Below, piece by piece: positions 50,905 through 60,612 of a stretch of 64,000 nt of DNA. The translations under genes and the position numbers were made by a program. The notes beneath the pieces were generated by a model. The model searched no databases, had not been told where the DNA came from, and saw nothing but the letters and a program-made list of their open reading frames with translations. Source of the stretch: Candidatus Nitrosotenuis aquarius (GTDB lineage Archaea > Thermoproteota > Nitrososphaeria > Nitrososphaerales > Nitrosopumilaceae); contig NZ_CP024808.1 of NCBI RefSeq assembly GCF_002787055.1, positions 1,328,328 through 1,392,327 of the forward strand, in the 5' to 3' direction. Position 1 is the stretch's first letter. Each line of letters starts with the position of its first letter.

Positions 50905-53622
50905 CTAGTCTATCAGAGAATCGATTCTCCGCTTGTCGTAGATGCTTTTTACAAAAAACAGCGAAGTGGCAATTATTCCGCCAGAGATCAGGGGCGATGC
51001 CAGCTCAAAATATCGTATCTCAAATTCTTGTTGCGACGTGGCACTCATTTGTGGAATTTCTGATATGGTTACGTGGCCAAGCTTGTTTTGGCGTTGTTCT
51101 ACAAACCAAATGTCACCGTTTTTGTCGTTTAGCAAAAATTGCGTAAACGTTGTCTGCGACGGTATGTCTAGTTCTGCAAACTCGTCCTTTTGCTGGTCAT
51201 AGATGCCAAGCCTGTCTGTTGTGTGCTGTGCAATCCATAGATTTCCGAACTTGTCTGGAGCTACTGCAAATGGCAATGAGTTTGGATCAGTCACAGTAAC
51301 TACACTGCTAAATGTCTCCAGATATGGGTCGAATCTGACTATACCTAGCGCGGTGTGCTCTGATACCAATAAAGTTCCATCTTTGTCAAATAACAAAAAG
51401 AACGGCTCCTTTAGTGGCACTGCTGGAGAGAATTCTCGCATTTTGCCTGTGCTTGGCTCGATTACTCCGATTTTTCCTCCCTGGGACTCTGCAAACCAGA
51501 TCATTCCGTTTTGATCACGAGTCAGTGCAACTGGGCCTGAGGGGTTTGTTGGGATTTTGTGTTCTGTGAACTGCTCAGATGTTACATCATATTTTAGCAG
51601 CATGTGCTGGTCTACTAGTGCAATCCAGACATTTCCGTCATTGTCTGTCTCAAGCGATATTGGAATCGACTTTATTGGAAGTGGAATTATTGTGAATTGC
51701 TCTGATTCTGTGTCAAAGTAGCCTATTTTTCCTTCAGGCGTGTCGGTAAACCAGATTCTGTTGCCGTCAAGCTTCAAAAAGACGGTTGTCTTTCCCTCAA
51801 ACTGGTACGGGGTGAACTGTTTTTCTGATATGGAAAACTTCCACAGCCTTGGCTTTGATGAATCGCTAAGCCAGATGTTGTCTCCATCATACACGGGATA
51901 AAGTGGGGCTGCATCTTCTGGGAGGGTATATTCAGTAATGTCTGTTTTCAGCTCAGAGAGTCGCGGTTTTACTATCACGGAAAAGCTGACACTTTCGTTT
52001 GGGTTGTTGCTTCTTTGCGCATCGATTTCTATGTTCCATGTTCCAGAAAAGCCAAATGTCATCTCTCCCCTGTATCTGTTGTCTTTCTTTTCAAGTGGAA
52101 TTGCTATTGGCGAGATATTTTTTTGTGGGTTTGAGACCTTGGCGCCAAGCTCTGTTAGGTCATCAAGTGGTTTTCCATTGGAATCTAGCACTGTAATGGA
52201 AATTGTGTTTGTGCCGCTCTTTAGCGGGGTAATGTCCACTGCAAATCTGAGGCTCTCTGAGAATACAAAAGTGCTAAAACCATCTGGGATTTGTGATCGT
52301 GTTTCCTCGCCCTGGCTTGCTGGCAGAGATGAATTTGCCAATAATGCCACAACACCAATGAGTATGATTCCCAAAACTGCCTCCATTCTCAGTGATCTTG
52401 CAAGCTTTTGATGTACTGGCGATCCGGGCGACCTTTCAGCAGGCCTCTGAATTCTAAACTGGTTGTACCCGCCCAGTGCAACCATTGCAGAGCCGATTGC
52501 TATTTTTGCAATGATCATCCAGCCATAATATGACTGGCTCAACAAGCTTACATCGTCTTCTAAGAGCCACAACAGCGTAGGTCCAGTTATGATTACAATT
52601 CCTAATGATATTATGATCACAGAGGAAAATCTTGGAATCACCAAGAGGCTGGCAAGCTCTTTTTTGGTATTGTCAAGTTTTCCAAGTGCCGGAAGCAGGA
52701 TGAATCCAAAGAATATGACTCCGCCAATCCAGACTGATGCTATCAAGTTGTGCGCATAATCAATTACTATGGCAGAAAATTGCTCACTGGCTGCTCCATG
52801 GCCGATGGCAGTGGTGGTGCCAATTAATGCCAGTGACAATCCAAGCACTAGGAGCTGTTTTTTGGCAGCACCTGCTGTCTTGTTTTCCAGAAGGAACCAG
52901 ACTGCAAGCAAAACAACGGTTAGGCCCATGCGTATTATCCAAATTGTGCCAAAGGATGTCTCCAAAACATCCGATGCCGAAGTCTGAAGTCGTATTGTCT
53001 GTATTATTAGCATCATGATGTTGGATGCAAAGACGGCAAAGAGGCCGATTCCTGTTATTGTGGAGAATTTGCCGTGAAAGAATTTTTGAAATTCGACATT
53101 TTCTCTGATCCATGGCTTTTTGACTCCTCGCCATATCAACAGTGACGAAATTGCAGCGCCAAGAACAATTACCTGACCTACTAGGCCTGGGAATCTGGCG
53201 CCTGCCTCTGGAAAGTAGATTTGTTGCTCTATTGTGATTTGCGGCGGTGGGGGAAGCTCCACATCTCCCACCCCAAATACAAATGCGTAGGGGACTAGGT
53301 GTCCGTCCACCTTGGATAGGACTTGGGTTGTTACTGTGTATACACCGTCCTGCAGGGGAGGGGTGGTCACAGTAAGGACTGACTCGTCATCGGGATTTGG
53401 GTATTGGGTGTTTTTGTTGTCTATTTGGTTGCCATTGTTGTCAAAAACCTTGATGTAGCTAAATCCAACATCAACTGCTTCTGAGAAATCAATTATAATT
53501 TGCGTAATGCCTGCGCCGACATTTGTGGACGCTTTTGGATTGGAATCATCGATTAGTGGATGGGCGTATGCCAAGGGAATTGATAATGCAAAAAACAGCA
53601 AAAGCACAGCTAGAATTTTCAA
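50905..53622 (-). CDS. CopC-CopD-propeller fusion protein
   Basis: A 905-residue protein. After the signal peptide (1-20) the mature chain starts with His (AHPLIDDSNPKAS), and the CopC domain ends with KVDGHLVPYAFVFG, the Cu(II)-site His/Asp/His arrangement of CopC. A CopD-like membrane domain with about eight helices follows (about 150-440), then an Ig-like linker. A seven-bladed Vgb-type propeller (about 560-860) follows, with repeats such as RIWFTDTPEGKIGYFD and NLWIAQHTTDRLGIYD. A final membrane helix ends the protein. Probably copper capture and import for copper enzymes such as ammonia monooxygenase (inference). Confidence 0.9.
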   Translation of the reverse strand: MKILAVLLLFFALSIPLAYAHPLIDDSNPKASTNVGAGITQIIIDFSEAVDVGFSYIKVFDNNGNQIDNKNTQYPNPDDESVLTVTTPPLQDGVYTVTTQVLSKVDGHLVPYAFVFGVGDVELPPPPQITIEQQIYFPEAGARFPGLVGQVIVLGAAISSLLIWRGVKKPWIRENVEFQKFFHGKFSTITGIGLFAVFASNIMMLIIQTIRLQTSASDVLETSFGTIWIIRMGLTVVLLAVWFLLENKTAGAAKKQLLVLGLSLALIGTTTAIGHGAASEQFSAIVIDYAHNLIASVWIGGVIFFGFILLPALGKLDNTKKELASLLVIPRFSSVIIISLGIVIITGPTLLWLLEDDVSLLSQSYYGWMIIAKIAIGSAMVALGGYNQFRIQRPAERSPGSPVHQKLARSLRMEAVLGIILIGVVALLANSSLPASQGEETRSQIPDGFSTFVFSESLRFAVDITPLKSGTNTISITVLDSNGKPLDDLTELGAKVSNPQKNISPIAIPLEKKDNRYRGEMTFGFSGTWNIEIDAQRSNNPNESVSFSVIVKPRLSELKTDITEYTLPEDAAPLYPVYDGDNIWLSDSSKPRLWKFSISEKQFTPYQFEGKTTVFLKLDGNRIWFTDTPEGKIGYFDTESEQFTIIPLPIKSIPISLETDNDGNVWIALVDQHMLLKYDVTSEQFTEHKIPTNPSGPVALTRDQNGMIWFAESQGGKIGVIEPSTGKMREFSPAVPLKEPFFLLFDKDGTLLVSEHTALGIVRFDPYLETFSSVVTVTDPNSLPFAVAPDKFGNLWIAQHTTDRLGIYDQQKDEFAELDIPSQTTFTQFLLNDKNGDIWFVEQRQNKLGHVTISEIPQMSATSQQEFEIRYFELASPLISGGIIATSLFFVKSIYDKRRIDSLID

Positions 53623-53722
53623 TCATATCATAATGGCTGATTTGCTAATTTAAACAATCTATCTGTTTGATAGTTCTACCAGTTTCACAAAGTAAATAAC
53701 TTGATCATCACTAAACACGGTT

Positions 53723-54343
53723 GTGAAAGCACAGTTTTTTTTGGCCGTGGCAATAATTGCAATATCTGTGGTGACACCTGCATTTGCGCACAAGACCGTA
53801 TTTGTAGAACAATATGAAATCGAGGTTGGTTGGCGTGATGAGCCGCCACTTGTAAGTCAGCAAAACGCAATTGTGTTTGCCTTTACCACTGATGAGGGTG
53901 AGGGAGTCAGTACCGGCGTGACAAACGCATTTCGAGACCTAACTGCAACTATCGAGTCTGGAAGCGTATCAAAGCAGCTTGACGTATTGTCAGATTCCAA
54001 GGCAGGCCATTACTATTCTAAAATAATCCCCACCCAGACGGGACCGCTCACCATAGAGCTAAAGGGAACCCTAAACGGAGTGGAGGTAAATGAAGCAGTG
54101 GAAATCGAGAGCGTAGAGAGCATCAATGTCATAGCATTTCCTCCGACTGATGCAAGTGGGCTGCCAGACTTGGCAAAAATAAAGAACACACTTGGACAGC
54201 TCCAGCAAGATGTTGCGCAAGTCAAGCAAGGCGGAGTTTCCGGCGGCGAATCTGGCAAATCATATGACTATGCAATGTTTGCGATGGGTCTTGGAGCTGC
54301 AGGTGTAATACTTGCAGTAATCAGTCTGATAAAAAGAAAATAA
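53723..54343 (+). CDS. Exported membrane-anchored protein, copper-related candidate
   Basis: A 206-residue protein with signal peptide (1-22, ending VVTPAFA) whose mature chain begins with His-Lys. A beta-sandwich-like domain (30-135) is followed by a Gly-rich linker and C-terminal membrane helix (AMFAMGLGAAGVILAVISLI) with basic tail. GTG start at 53723. It is divergent from the CopC-CopD fusion across 100 bp and next to a plastocyanin-like gene. That context, and the mature N-terminal His shared with CopC, suggest copper handling, but no defining motif is seen. Confidence 0.75.
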   Translation: MKAQFFLAVAIIAISVVTPAFAHKTVFVEQYEIEVGWRDEPPLVSQQNAIVFAFTTDEGEGVSTGVTNAFRDLTATIESGSVSKQLDVLSDSKAGHYYSKIIPTQTGPLTIELKGTLNGVEVNEAVEIESVESINVIAFPPTDASGLPDLAKIKNTLGQLQQDVAQVKQGGVSGGESGKSYDYAMFAMGLGAAGVILAVISLIKRK

Positions 54344-54350
54344 GAGAATT

Positions 54351-55232
54351 CTAAAGTCTTGGAATTACTTTAGATCGTGCTGTAACTACAACAATGCTTA
54401 CGATGGCTACTGCCAAGATAATCATTGCAAGTGGACCAAATTCTGGTACTACTTGAGCAGATACTGTTTCGCCCATTGGACCAGTCCAGTTTGCCTCGTC
54501 ATCTGGCAATCCTATTCCTAGGATTGTGACTTGGACATCTAGTGGGCTGTCAGAGCTTAGAGCTGCAGTTGTGTATTCTGTGACACCGCTGTGTACATGT
54601 TGGGATGTTTCTGCTAGGACTTCGTTGTCATCCTGAGTCACGGTGATCTCAAAGTTCACGTGCTCAATTGGGTTTCCATCTGCATCAACAAATTCAACTG
54701 ACACCATAGATTCTGCGCCTTCTGCTGGCTCATCAGAGTCGATGTGCACCATGACAGAACCGTCCTGTGACATTACCATTGCACCATGTTCACCATGTGC
54801 GTGGTCGTCTGTGGTTTCCTCATCAGTGTGTTCCTCATCTGTGTGCTCTTCACCGACTGCCTGAACAATTACTGTTCCTTGCATCCATGGGTGTACTAGG
54901 CAAAAGTATGGGAATTCGCCTTCTTCCTCAAACATGTGCGAGAAAGTCTGTCCTGATAAGAACAAGCTGCTGTCAAAGATTCCGTCTGGACCGTCATTTG
55001 GAGTTCCGCTTGTTACGGTATGTGAAGCACTGTCGTCATTTGACCACACTACTTCACTTCCTGCATCAATTGTTACTTCAGCTGGAATGTAACATTCGTT
55101 GGTTGTTTCGCAGCCAGGTGTTGATGAGCCTGCTGGAACGCTAACCTCGACAGTTACATGATCTGCAAATGCAGGAACAGTTGCCATAACAGCAAAAATC
55201 GCCAAAATGGATCCTATTGCTATTGTCTTCAT
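54351..55232 (-). CDS. Plastocyanin-like blue copper protein with PEFG-CTERM anchor
   Basis: Exported type 1 copper protein, 293 residues from ATG 55232; an upstream in-frame ATG at 55295 would put 21 non-signal residues before MKTIAIGSILAIFAVMATVPAFA. Copper ligands are seen as His in ASHTVTSG and Cys-His-Met in FCLVHPWM. A second Ig-like domain follows a His/Glu-rich linker (HTDEEHTDEETTDDHAHGEHG). It ends in VVPEFGPLAMIILAVAIVSIV, a PEFG-CTERM signal. TATA-like TTTTATTC lies about 30-37 nt upstream. Likely an electron carrier in ammonia oxidation. Confidence 0.92.
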   Translation of the reverse strand: MKTIAIGSILAIFAVMATVPAFADHVTVEVSVPAGSSTPGCETTNECYIPAEVTIDAGSEVVWSNDDSASHTVTSGTPNDGPDGIFDSSLFLSGQTFSHMFEEEGEFPYFCLVHPWMQGTVIVQAVGEEHTDEEHTDEETTDDHAHGEHGAMVMSQDGSVMVHIDSDEPAEGAESMVSVEFVDADGNPIEHVNFEITVTQDDNEVLAETSQHVHSGVTEYTTAALSSDSPLDVQVTILGIGLPDDEANWTGPMGETVSAQVVPEFGPLAMIILAVAIVSIVVVTARSKVIPRL

Positions 55233-55368
55233 TGGCCTCTCTGCAATTGTAGGCGAATAAAAATCCTTATTCAGAATTGCATCTGCTACACGCACAAAAT
55301 CTCACTAAATCTAAATCATCATTCTTTAGTGGTATTTGTAATCACTTGTATGCGTTTTTATGAATTGA

Positions 55369-56172
55369 TCATTTGGTGAATTTTTTAATAAATTTTCTAG
55401 TTCTAATAATTATAATCGCTGGTATTGCAACGTAAATTCCTGCATTGAGCAGTATCACACCAATTCCATAACCTAGCATTTCAGATTCTGAGTCAATGTC
55501 TGCATAGCTTAGAATTGACATTGTCGATAGCATCGGAGTTATGACAGCTTTGACAATTTCCCTAAAAACTGGGCTCTGCCTTTCCAGATCAGCTATTCCA
55601 GGACTAAATGAATAATAGAATTCGTTGAATCCAGCCATGAAAGCCGTGCCTGAACTTGTCCCAAACAGAACATTATTTCTGATTTCTCGTAACATTTGGA
55701 CCTGTGGTGCAAGCTCGGTTCCATGGGCTGCAGTTGCAATAAGGCAACCAGACTCTGGTACATCTTGTGGAGGCGGCGTTGATTCTTGAGCCATTACAGT
55801 AAAGGAAACCGTTTCTAGTGGAATCGGCTGGAACAAAATTCCCTCAACATCAATTGATATTTTGTTTTCACCTCCTTTGAATTCGATTGGTATCGTAACT
55901 GATCCTAGAGATGTGTGGGTGCTAGGTATTGGGCCAAAGATTGGCGCTCCATCGTTTGTAACCGTTACTTTGTAGTCGATGTGCTCTTGTATTGCGTTTG
56001 TCTGTGGATTGACAAAGTCGATTTTTAGCTTTGTCTGCTCAGTTACGCTTGGTTTTTCTGGATCTGTTGATATGTTGACAAGCAGTGTTCCCTGATCAGT
56101 TGGCAATTGTTGAAACTCTGCAAATGCTGGCGCGGTAAATAGCGGTAATAGCAACAAAAATAGAAATTTCAC
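55369..56172 (-). CDS. Exported CFI-box protein with C-terminal membrane helix
   Basis: A 267-residue protein with signal peptide (1-18, ending APAFAEF), an Ig-like domain (25-128), a Pro-rich linker and the block GCLIATAAHGTELAPQVQMLREIRNNVL. This is the CFI-box-type C-terminal motif (C-F/L-I-A-T-A-A) common in thaumarchaeal exported proteins. A membrane helix (GIGVILLNAGIYVAIPAIIII) and basic tail follow. Function unknown; the single Cys may be processed or lipid-modified. Confidence 0.82.
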   Translation of the reverse strand: MKFLFLLLLPLFTAPAFAEFQQLPTDQGTLLVNISTDPEKPSVTEQTKLKIDFVNPQTNAIQEHIDYKVTVTNDGAPIFGPIPSTHTSLGSVTIPIEFKGGENKISIDVEGILFQPIPLETVSFTVMAQESTPPPQDVPESGCLIATAAHGTELAPQVQMLREIRNNVLFGTSSGTAFMAGFNEFYYSFSPGIADLERQSPVFREIVKAVITPMLSTMSILSYADIDSESEMLGYGIGVILLNAGIYVAIPAIIIIRTRKFIKKFTK

Positions 56173-56263
56173 AGGTATAGTTGTGGCTTGATTGTATTAT
56201 AATTTGCTAATGATTGGTTTTACCCTAACATTATAATGCTGAATTGTTTTTTGTAATGTTGTG

Positions 56264-57040
56264 ATGAATAAATCAGTGATCTTTGTATTATTTTCATTTT
56301 TGCTAATGTCTACCGGATTTGCAAGCGCACAAAGCCCAAATTCAATTCAGGATATAGCGTACAGTGCAAAATTTGTGTGCGGTTCCATTCCAGACGACAC
56401 AGGACCGTTGCGACCGGGACACTATGACACCTCAATTAACATACTAAACAACAAGGGATTCCGGGTGGGTATAATGTGGACTGCAGTGATTAATGATGGC
56501 CCAACATCGAACGCCATTTTCAAAAACCTGGAGGCAGAAAGCTCTACTGGCATGGACTGCAGAGACATAAAAGAAATCTTTGGAATTGACACCAAGGAAC
56601 TAGTCGAGGGCTTTGTAATAATCAAAATACCAGTTTCCTCGCTGAAAGGCCTCAGCAACGAACAAGTCGTGTTGGACTTGACTGCAGATGCGACAAACAT
56701 TCTTGATGTCCAGATATTCTACACCGCAAACGCCCTAGACACACTACCGCACGAAATTGCCGAAGAAAAAATCTCATTTTACATTATACAGGATGGCTCT
56801 GGCAAAATCCCAGATGAATCCTATAGAAAACTGCTTGATGTGACAATGCCTGCAACACTAAACCAGATAACTGACACTGAGCAAAAAGTCAAATCAGCAC
56901 TTGCAAAAAAATATGACCTGAACAAAAAGGACCTAGAAAAAATTATACTTCGCATCAAAGACATCTCGATTGGCGTCGGCTCGCTCTTGGATGATCATGC
57001 GGTGTCATTGCATGTTGTAAAACCTAGGATCAACCAGTAG
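56264..57040 (+). CDS. Exported protein of unknown function
   Basis: A 258-residue protein from ATG 56264 (GTG 56261 is directly upstream). Signal peptide MNKSVIFVLFSFLLMSTGFASAQ, then a domain with two Cys (FVCGSIPDD, GMDCRDIKE) and a cupin-free beta-rich pattern including RPGHYDTSINILN. The C-terminal part is helical and basic. Not recognised. It precedes the 552-residue surface protein on the same strand. Confidence 0.72.
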   Translation: MNKSVIFVLFSFLLMSTGFASAQSPNSIQDIAYSAKFVCGSIPDDTGPLRPGHYDTSINILNNKGFRVGIMWTAVINDGPTSNAIFKNLEAESSTGMDCRDIKEIFGIDTKELVEGFVIIKIPVSSLKGLSNEQVVLDLTADATNILDVQIFYTANALDTLPHEIAEEKISFYIIQDGSGKIPDESYRKLLDVTMPATLNQITDTEQKVKSALAKKYDLNKKDLEKIILRIKDISIGVGSLLDDHAVSLHVVKPRINQ

Positions 57041-57077
57041 TTAATTTCAGAGTCTCAAATCTTCTTAAAAGTTAAAT

Positions 57078-58736
57078 ATGTTCCAGAAGGCCTCCAGATC
57101 GATGGTCTCTCTCAAGTTTTTTGCTCCAATTTTAGCTGTTTTGCTTTTCTCTCAAGTGTTTGCACTTGCGCCAGCTGCACATGGGGACGGCCTAGCACAG
57201 GAAAACCTCCCGCCTGCAAGTTTTGGAAGTCGTGAAGCTGCACTATTTATCAAAATTAATCCGCCGATTCTCACAAAGGATACAGTTGGAGATACGTACC
57301 TGCAGCTCAAGCTCTTTGACGCAAAGACAGGCCAAACAGTCCCGCACACATCCTATTTTGTGGAGGCATGGAAGGACGAAAAGCTGTTACTTAGAAGCAA
57401 TTTCCACGCACACTCTGGCGATCTTACCCTGAAGATCAAGCCAACCAATGTAGATGTGAACAATGTGGTGGTGTATGGTGATCAGCTAGAGCAGCTCCCA
57501 AACACATGGACTGCGTTTGGCGACAAAATTGACGTTTTGGCGCCAGTACTACTAGAATCCGGCCTGTACCATTTCAAAATCACAATAACGGGAATTGACT
57601 TTGACAAAAACATTTTTGCGGAACAAGACTACAAGTCATTTAATTCCTGGCTAAGCGTCGGCGATGTATCAAACCAAAAAATAACATACAATGGTAAAAC
57701 CTATGAGACATCTGTGGTCTCATATTATGACCTAATAGAAAATTTCAAGTTTGATTCGGCAAAAAAGGCAATCTCATTTTCAATGCCGTTTAACTGGGAT
57801 ACAAAAAGAATTGAGGGACAGCAGATCTTTGTGCATCAAGAGGTACGTGTTCCGCAAACCTTCAAGGAATTCACAGATACCACTGCATACCAGGGAACGG
57901 TAAACGGCATTCCGACAATTGGCAGAATGCTGATACTGGATCCATATTCCGTGGAGGGGACTTCAATTTTGCACTTTTTGATAAACAAAGAAGACATACT
58001 AAACATGGCACAGAAGATCCCGGCTGGTGCCACGACAATGGACTTTGTAGTGTATCCGACAACTGCAGTGCCAAAAAAATCATTTGATGTCAAGTTCTCC
58101 ACTGGCGCTACTGCCAAAATTTCATTTGACTCCAATCTGGGCGTATCGGATACAATTCCGTTGCATTTTACGTTCTTTGACAAGAATGGCCAGATTCTCA
58201 AGTATGTTAGATACATCTATGCCATTTCTGATGGGACAGGAAAAACACTTGTGACTAATCTGGGCGATGACCCACAAAGACTAGGAATCTTCTCAACTGA
58301 GGGAATTGATGTCCAGGAATTCAAGTTCCCAAAGGAAGGTGACTACAAAGTAAGCCTTGGCATAATCAGCCACGGCTTGGATGACAGCACTACATACTAT
58401 ACACAAAGCCCAAGTGCAGCCACAATATCGATAGGAAAGGGCGGCTCGACATCGCCACCAACCCCATCGTACACAATACCGTCATGGATCAAAACCAACG
58501 CAAAGTTCTGGTCAGATGGAAAAATCACAGACAAGGACTTTGTAAACGGAATTCAATATCTAATAAAACAAAACATAATCAAGATTCCATCAACACAAAA
58601 AGAAGGCGCCGGCTCATCCACAATCCCTGCATGGGTCAAAAATGCCGCCAAGTTCTGGGCGGATGGCCAGACAACCGATGCTGACTTTGTCAACGGCATA
58701 CAATTTCTGATCAAATCTGGAATAATCAAAGTATAA
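57078..58736 (+). CDS. Exported surface protein with tandem C-terminal wall-repeat motif
   Basis: A 552-residue protein with signal peptide (1-36). Its body is homologous to the protein at 42984 (MPFNWDTKRIEGQQIFVHQEVRVPQTF, YQGTVNGIP), but the PEFG anchor is replaced by two 37-38-residue repeats at the C-terminus. Both follow the pattern IPxWxKxxAKFWxDGxxxDxDFVNGIQxLIKxxIIK (from SYTIPSWIKTNAKFW and STIPAWVKNAAKFW). This repeat recurs in thaumarchaeal exported proteins and may bind the S-layer. Role unknown. Confidence 0.87.
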   Translation: MFQKASRSMVSLKFFAPILAVLLFSQVFALAPAAHGDGLAQENLPPASFGSREAALFIKINPPILTKDTVGDTYLQLKLFDAKTGQTVPHTSYFVEAWKDEKLLLRSNFHAHSGDLTLKIKPTNVDVNNVVVYGDQLEQLPNTWTAFGDKIDVLAPVLLESGLYHFKITITGIDFDKNIFAEQDYKSFNSWLSVGDVSNQKITYNGKTYETSVVSYYDLIENFKFDSAKKAISFSMPFNWDTKRIEGQQIFVHQEVRVPQTFKEFTDTTAYQGTVNGIPTIGRMLILDPYSVEGTSILHFLINKEDILNMAQKIPAGATTMDFVVYPTTAVPKKSFDVKFSTGATAKISFDSNLGVSDTIPLHFTFFDKNGQILKYVRYIYAISDGTGKTLVTNLGDDPQRLGIFSTEGIDVQEFKFPKEGDYKVSLGIISHGLDDSTTYYTQSPSAATISIGKGGSTSPPTPSYTIPSWIKTNAKFWSDGKITDKDFVNGIQYLIKQNIIKIPSTQKEGAGSSTIPAWVKNAAKFWADGQTTDADFVNGIQFLIKSGIIKV

Positions 58737-58784
58737 CCACAAAACCAGATTTACGTTTTTATGCAATGGATCAGTTGACTAGCT

Positions 58785-59561
58785 ATGCTTCCAATTAGGG
58801 ACGAAAATCCAAAGCCAGCTGGCTACAAGCCAAAGATGACAATTGCCCTGATTGCGGCAAACGTGATAATTTTCTTCATTGAAGTTGCAATAACTGGTCA
58901 GTTCTTTGAATTCAACAATAATCGGGCAGCTGCATTTTTCTTTGATTGGGGGGCAGTTCCTGCCTGTGTCTCTGGCGATCGAATCCTGAATTTCCAGGAC
59001 GTAGAGATTGCCTGCCCTCCAGAGCCAATGATTACACTGCTTACCTCTACATTTCTCCATGGCGGTGCACTGCACCTTGGCGGCAACATGCTGTTTTTGT
59101 GGATCTTTGGAGACAATATTGAGCTGAAATTCGGCCGACTAAAATTCCTTGGAATCTATCTGATGTGGGGAATTGTGGCAGGCCTAGTCCATATTGTAGG
59201 CGATCTGAACAGTCCAATTCCCGCAGTGGGGGCGTCTGGCGCAATCTCTGGTGTTTTGGGTGCGTATTTGGTGATGTTTCCGCGCGCAAAAATTACCACG
59301 TTTATGATGCTCGGATTCTTTATGAGGATGACGCACGTTTCTGCCAAGTTCTTTTTGCCTTTCTGGCTCATCTTCCAGAACTTGCTTCCGTTGTTTGTAG
59401 GCGGATTTGGCTTTGGCTCCGGCGGCGTTGCGTACTTGGCACACATTGGGGGATTTGTAATCGGCCTTGCTACTGGATATGCATACAAGAAAATGCGCAG
59501 CGGCGAGTTCACATATGGAACTAGATATGGCTCTCGATACGGCTGGAAGGGCGACATCTAG
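58785..59561 (+). CDS. Rhomboid family intramembrane serine protease
   Basis: A 258-residue protein with six membrane segments. The catalytic serine is Ser151 in GASGAISGVLG (GxSG), the partner His lies in AHIGGFVIG on the last helix, and the HGGALHLGGNMLFLWIFGDNIE motif of helix 2 is clear. A cytoplasmic basic C-terminus follows. It cleaves membrane-anchored substrates, possibly surface proteins. Start ATG 58785. Confidence 0.95.
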   Translation: MLPIRDENPKPAGYKPKMTIALIAANVIIFFIEVAITGQFFEFNNNRAAAFFFDWGAVPACVSGDRILNFQDVEIACPPEPMITLLTSTFLHGGALHLGGNMLFLWIFGDNIELKFGRLKFLGIYLMWGIVAGLVHIVGDLNSPIPAVGASGAISGVLGAYLVMFPRAKITTFMMLGFFMRMTHVSAKFFLPFWLIFQNLLPLFVGGFGFGSGGVAYLAHIGGFVIGLATGYAYKKMRSGEFTYGTRYGSRYGWKGDI

Positions 59562-59591
59562 TATAAATTCAAGAGAGAAAAAATTTCTTTC

Positions 59592-59768
59592 ATGCCAATA
59601 ATTACAGTCTCAATGTATCCTGGCAGAACCACACAACAAAAGGAAGAATTTGCAAAGGCAATCACAAAGACTGCAGTTGAAATTCTCAAGACAAAAGAGT
59701 CTCATGTTATAGTGGTCTTTGAGGACAATCCAAAAGAAAACTGGTACCTTGCAGGCAGCCCCCTGTAA
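59592..59768 (+). CDS. 4-oxalocrotonate tautomerase-like protein
   Basis: A 58-residue protein starting MPIITVSMYPGRT. After Met removal Pro1 is the catalytic base of the tautomerase family, and the strand-helix-strand layout (TTQQKEEFAKAITKTAVEIL, HVIVVFEDNPKENW) and length fit. No pathway context; it probably acts as a small keto-enol tautomerase. About 30 nt after the rhomboid gene on the same strand. Confidence 0.88.
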   Translation: MPIITVSMYPGRTTQQKEEFAKAITKTAVEILKTKESHVIVVFEDNPKENWYLAGSPL

Positions 59769-59805
59769 GGTGCTACTTTTTATCTAATGGTGTAATACCC
59801 AAGCC

Positions 59806-60612
59806 ATGAAGGTAGCTGTAGTGCAGTTCAGGGCGTCAACTGACAAGAAAAAAAATCTAGCAAAAATTCTGGACTATATTTCTGCAGCTGCAAAAAAAGG
59901 CGCGCAGCTTTGCGCATTTCCTGAATTCATGATGTTCTATACTACATCAAACCAGTCTGCAAGACAGCTAGCAGAGCAAGCAGAGACAATCACTGGAGAT
60001 TTTATTACACAAATAGCAAGAGCTGCTAGGAAAAACAAAATCGAAGTTGTAGGAACAATATATGAAAAAAGCAAGAAAAAAGATCGTGTCTACGATACTG
60101 CATTTGTAATTAGCAAATCCGGCAAAATAACATCTACATACAGAAAAATCCACCTGTATGATGCGCTTGGCTTTAGAGAATCAAACAAGCTAGAGCCTGG
60201 CCACAAAATTACACCGCCAACTAAGACAACGCTTGGCAAGCTTGGCATGCTCATATGCTATGATCTGAGGTTTCCTGAAATGTCAAGAATTTTGGCTTCA
60301 TCTGGTTCTGAAATTCTGGTTGTGCCGTCTGCGTGGGTGCAAGGGCCGCACAAGGAAGACCACTGGCTTGCGCTAAACAAAACCCGTGCAATAGAGAACG
60401 GATGCTATGTCATTGCACCAGGACACCTAGGCAACATTTACTGCGGAAGGAGCCTAGTGGTGGATCCCTATGGAAAAATCATACTGGACATGAAACACAA
60501 GTCCGGAATTGGAATTGCAGACATCTCGCTGGAGCTAGTCAAAAAGACAAGGCTGTCGCTGCCTCTCCTAAAGAATAGGAGGACCGACATCTATTCTGAT
60601 CTCAGTCTTTAG
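59806..60612 (+). CDS. Carbon-nitrogen hydrolase (nitrilase/omega-amidase family)
   Basis: A 268-residue amidase with the nitrilase triad Glu40 (AFPEFMMF), Lys114 (YRKIHLYD) and Cys151 (LICYDLRFPE). Closest in pattern to Nit1/Nit2-type omega-amidases and deaminated-glutathione amidases (GRSLVVDPYGKII). It overlaps the convergent zinc-finger gene by 11 nt. Confidence 0.93.
   Translation: MKVAVVQFRASTDKKKNLAKILDYISAAAKKGAQLCAFPEFMMFYTTSNQSARQLAEQAETITGDFITQIARAARKNKIEVVGTIYEKSKKKDRVYDTAFVISKSGKITSTYRKIHLYDALGFRESNKLEPGHKITPPTKTTLGKLGMLICYDLRFPEMSRILASSGSEILVVPSAWVQGPHKEDHWLALNKTRAIENGCYVIAPGHLGNIYCGRSLVVDPYGKIILDMKHKSGIGIADISLELVKKTRLSLPLLKNRRTDIYSDLSL

Noticed and set aside
55233-55295. Upstream ATG for the plastocyanin-like gene
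   Set aside because: It would put 21 polar residues in front of a clear signal peptide, and the TATA-like box lies within that extension.
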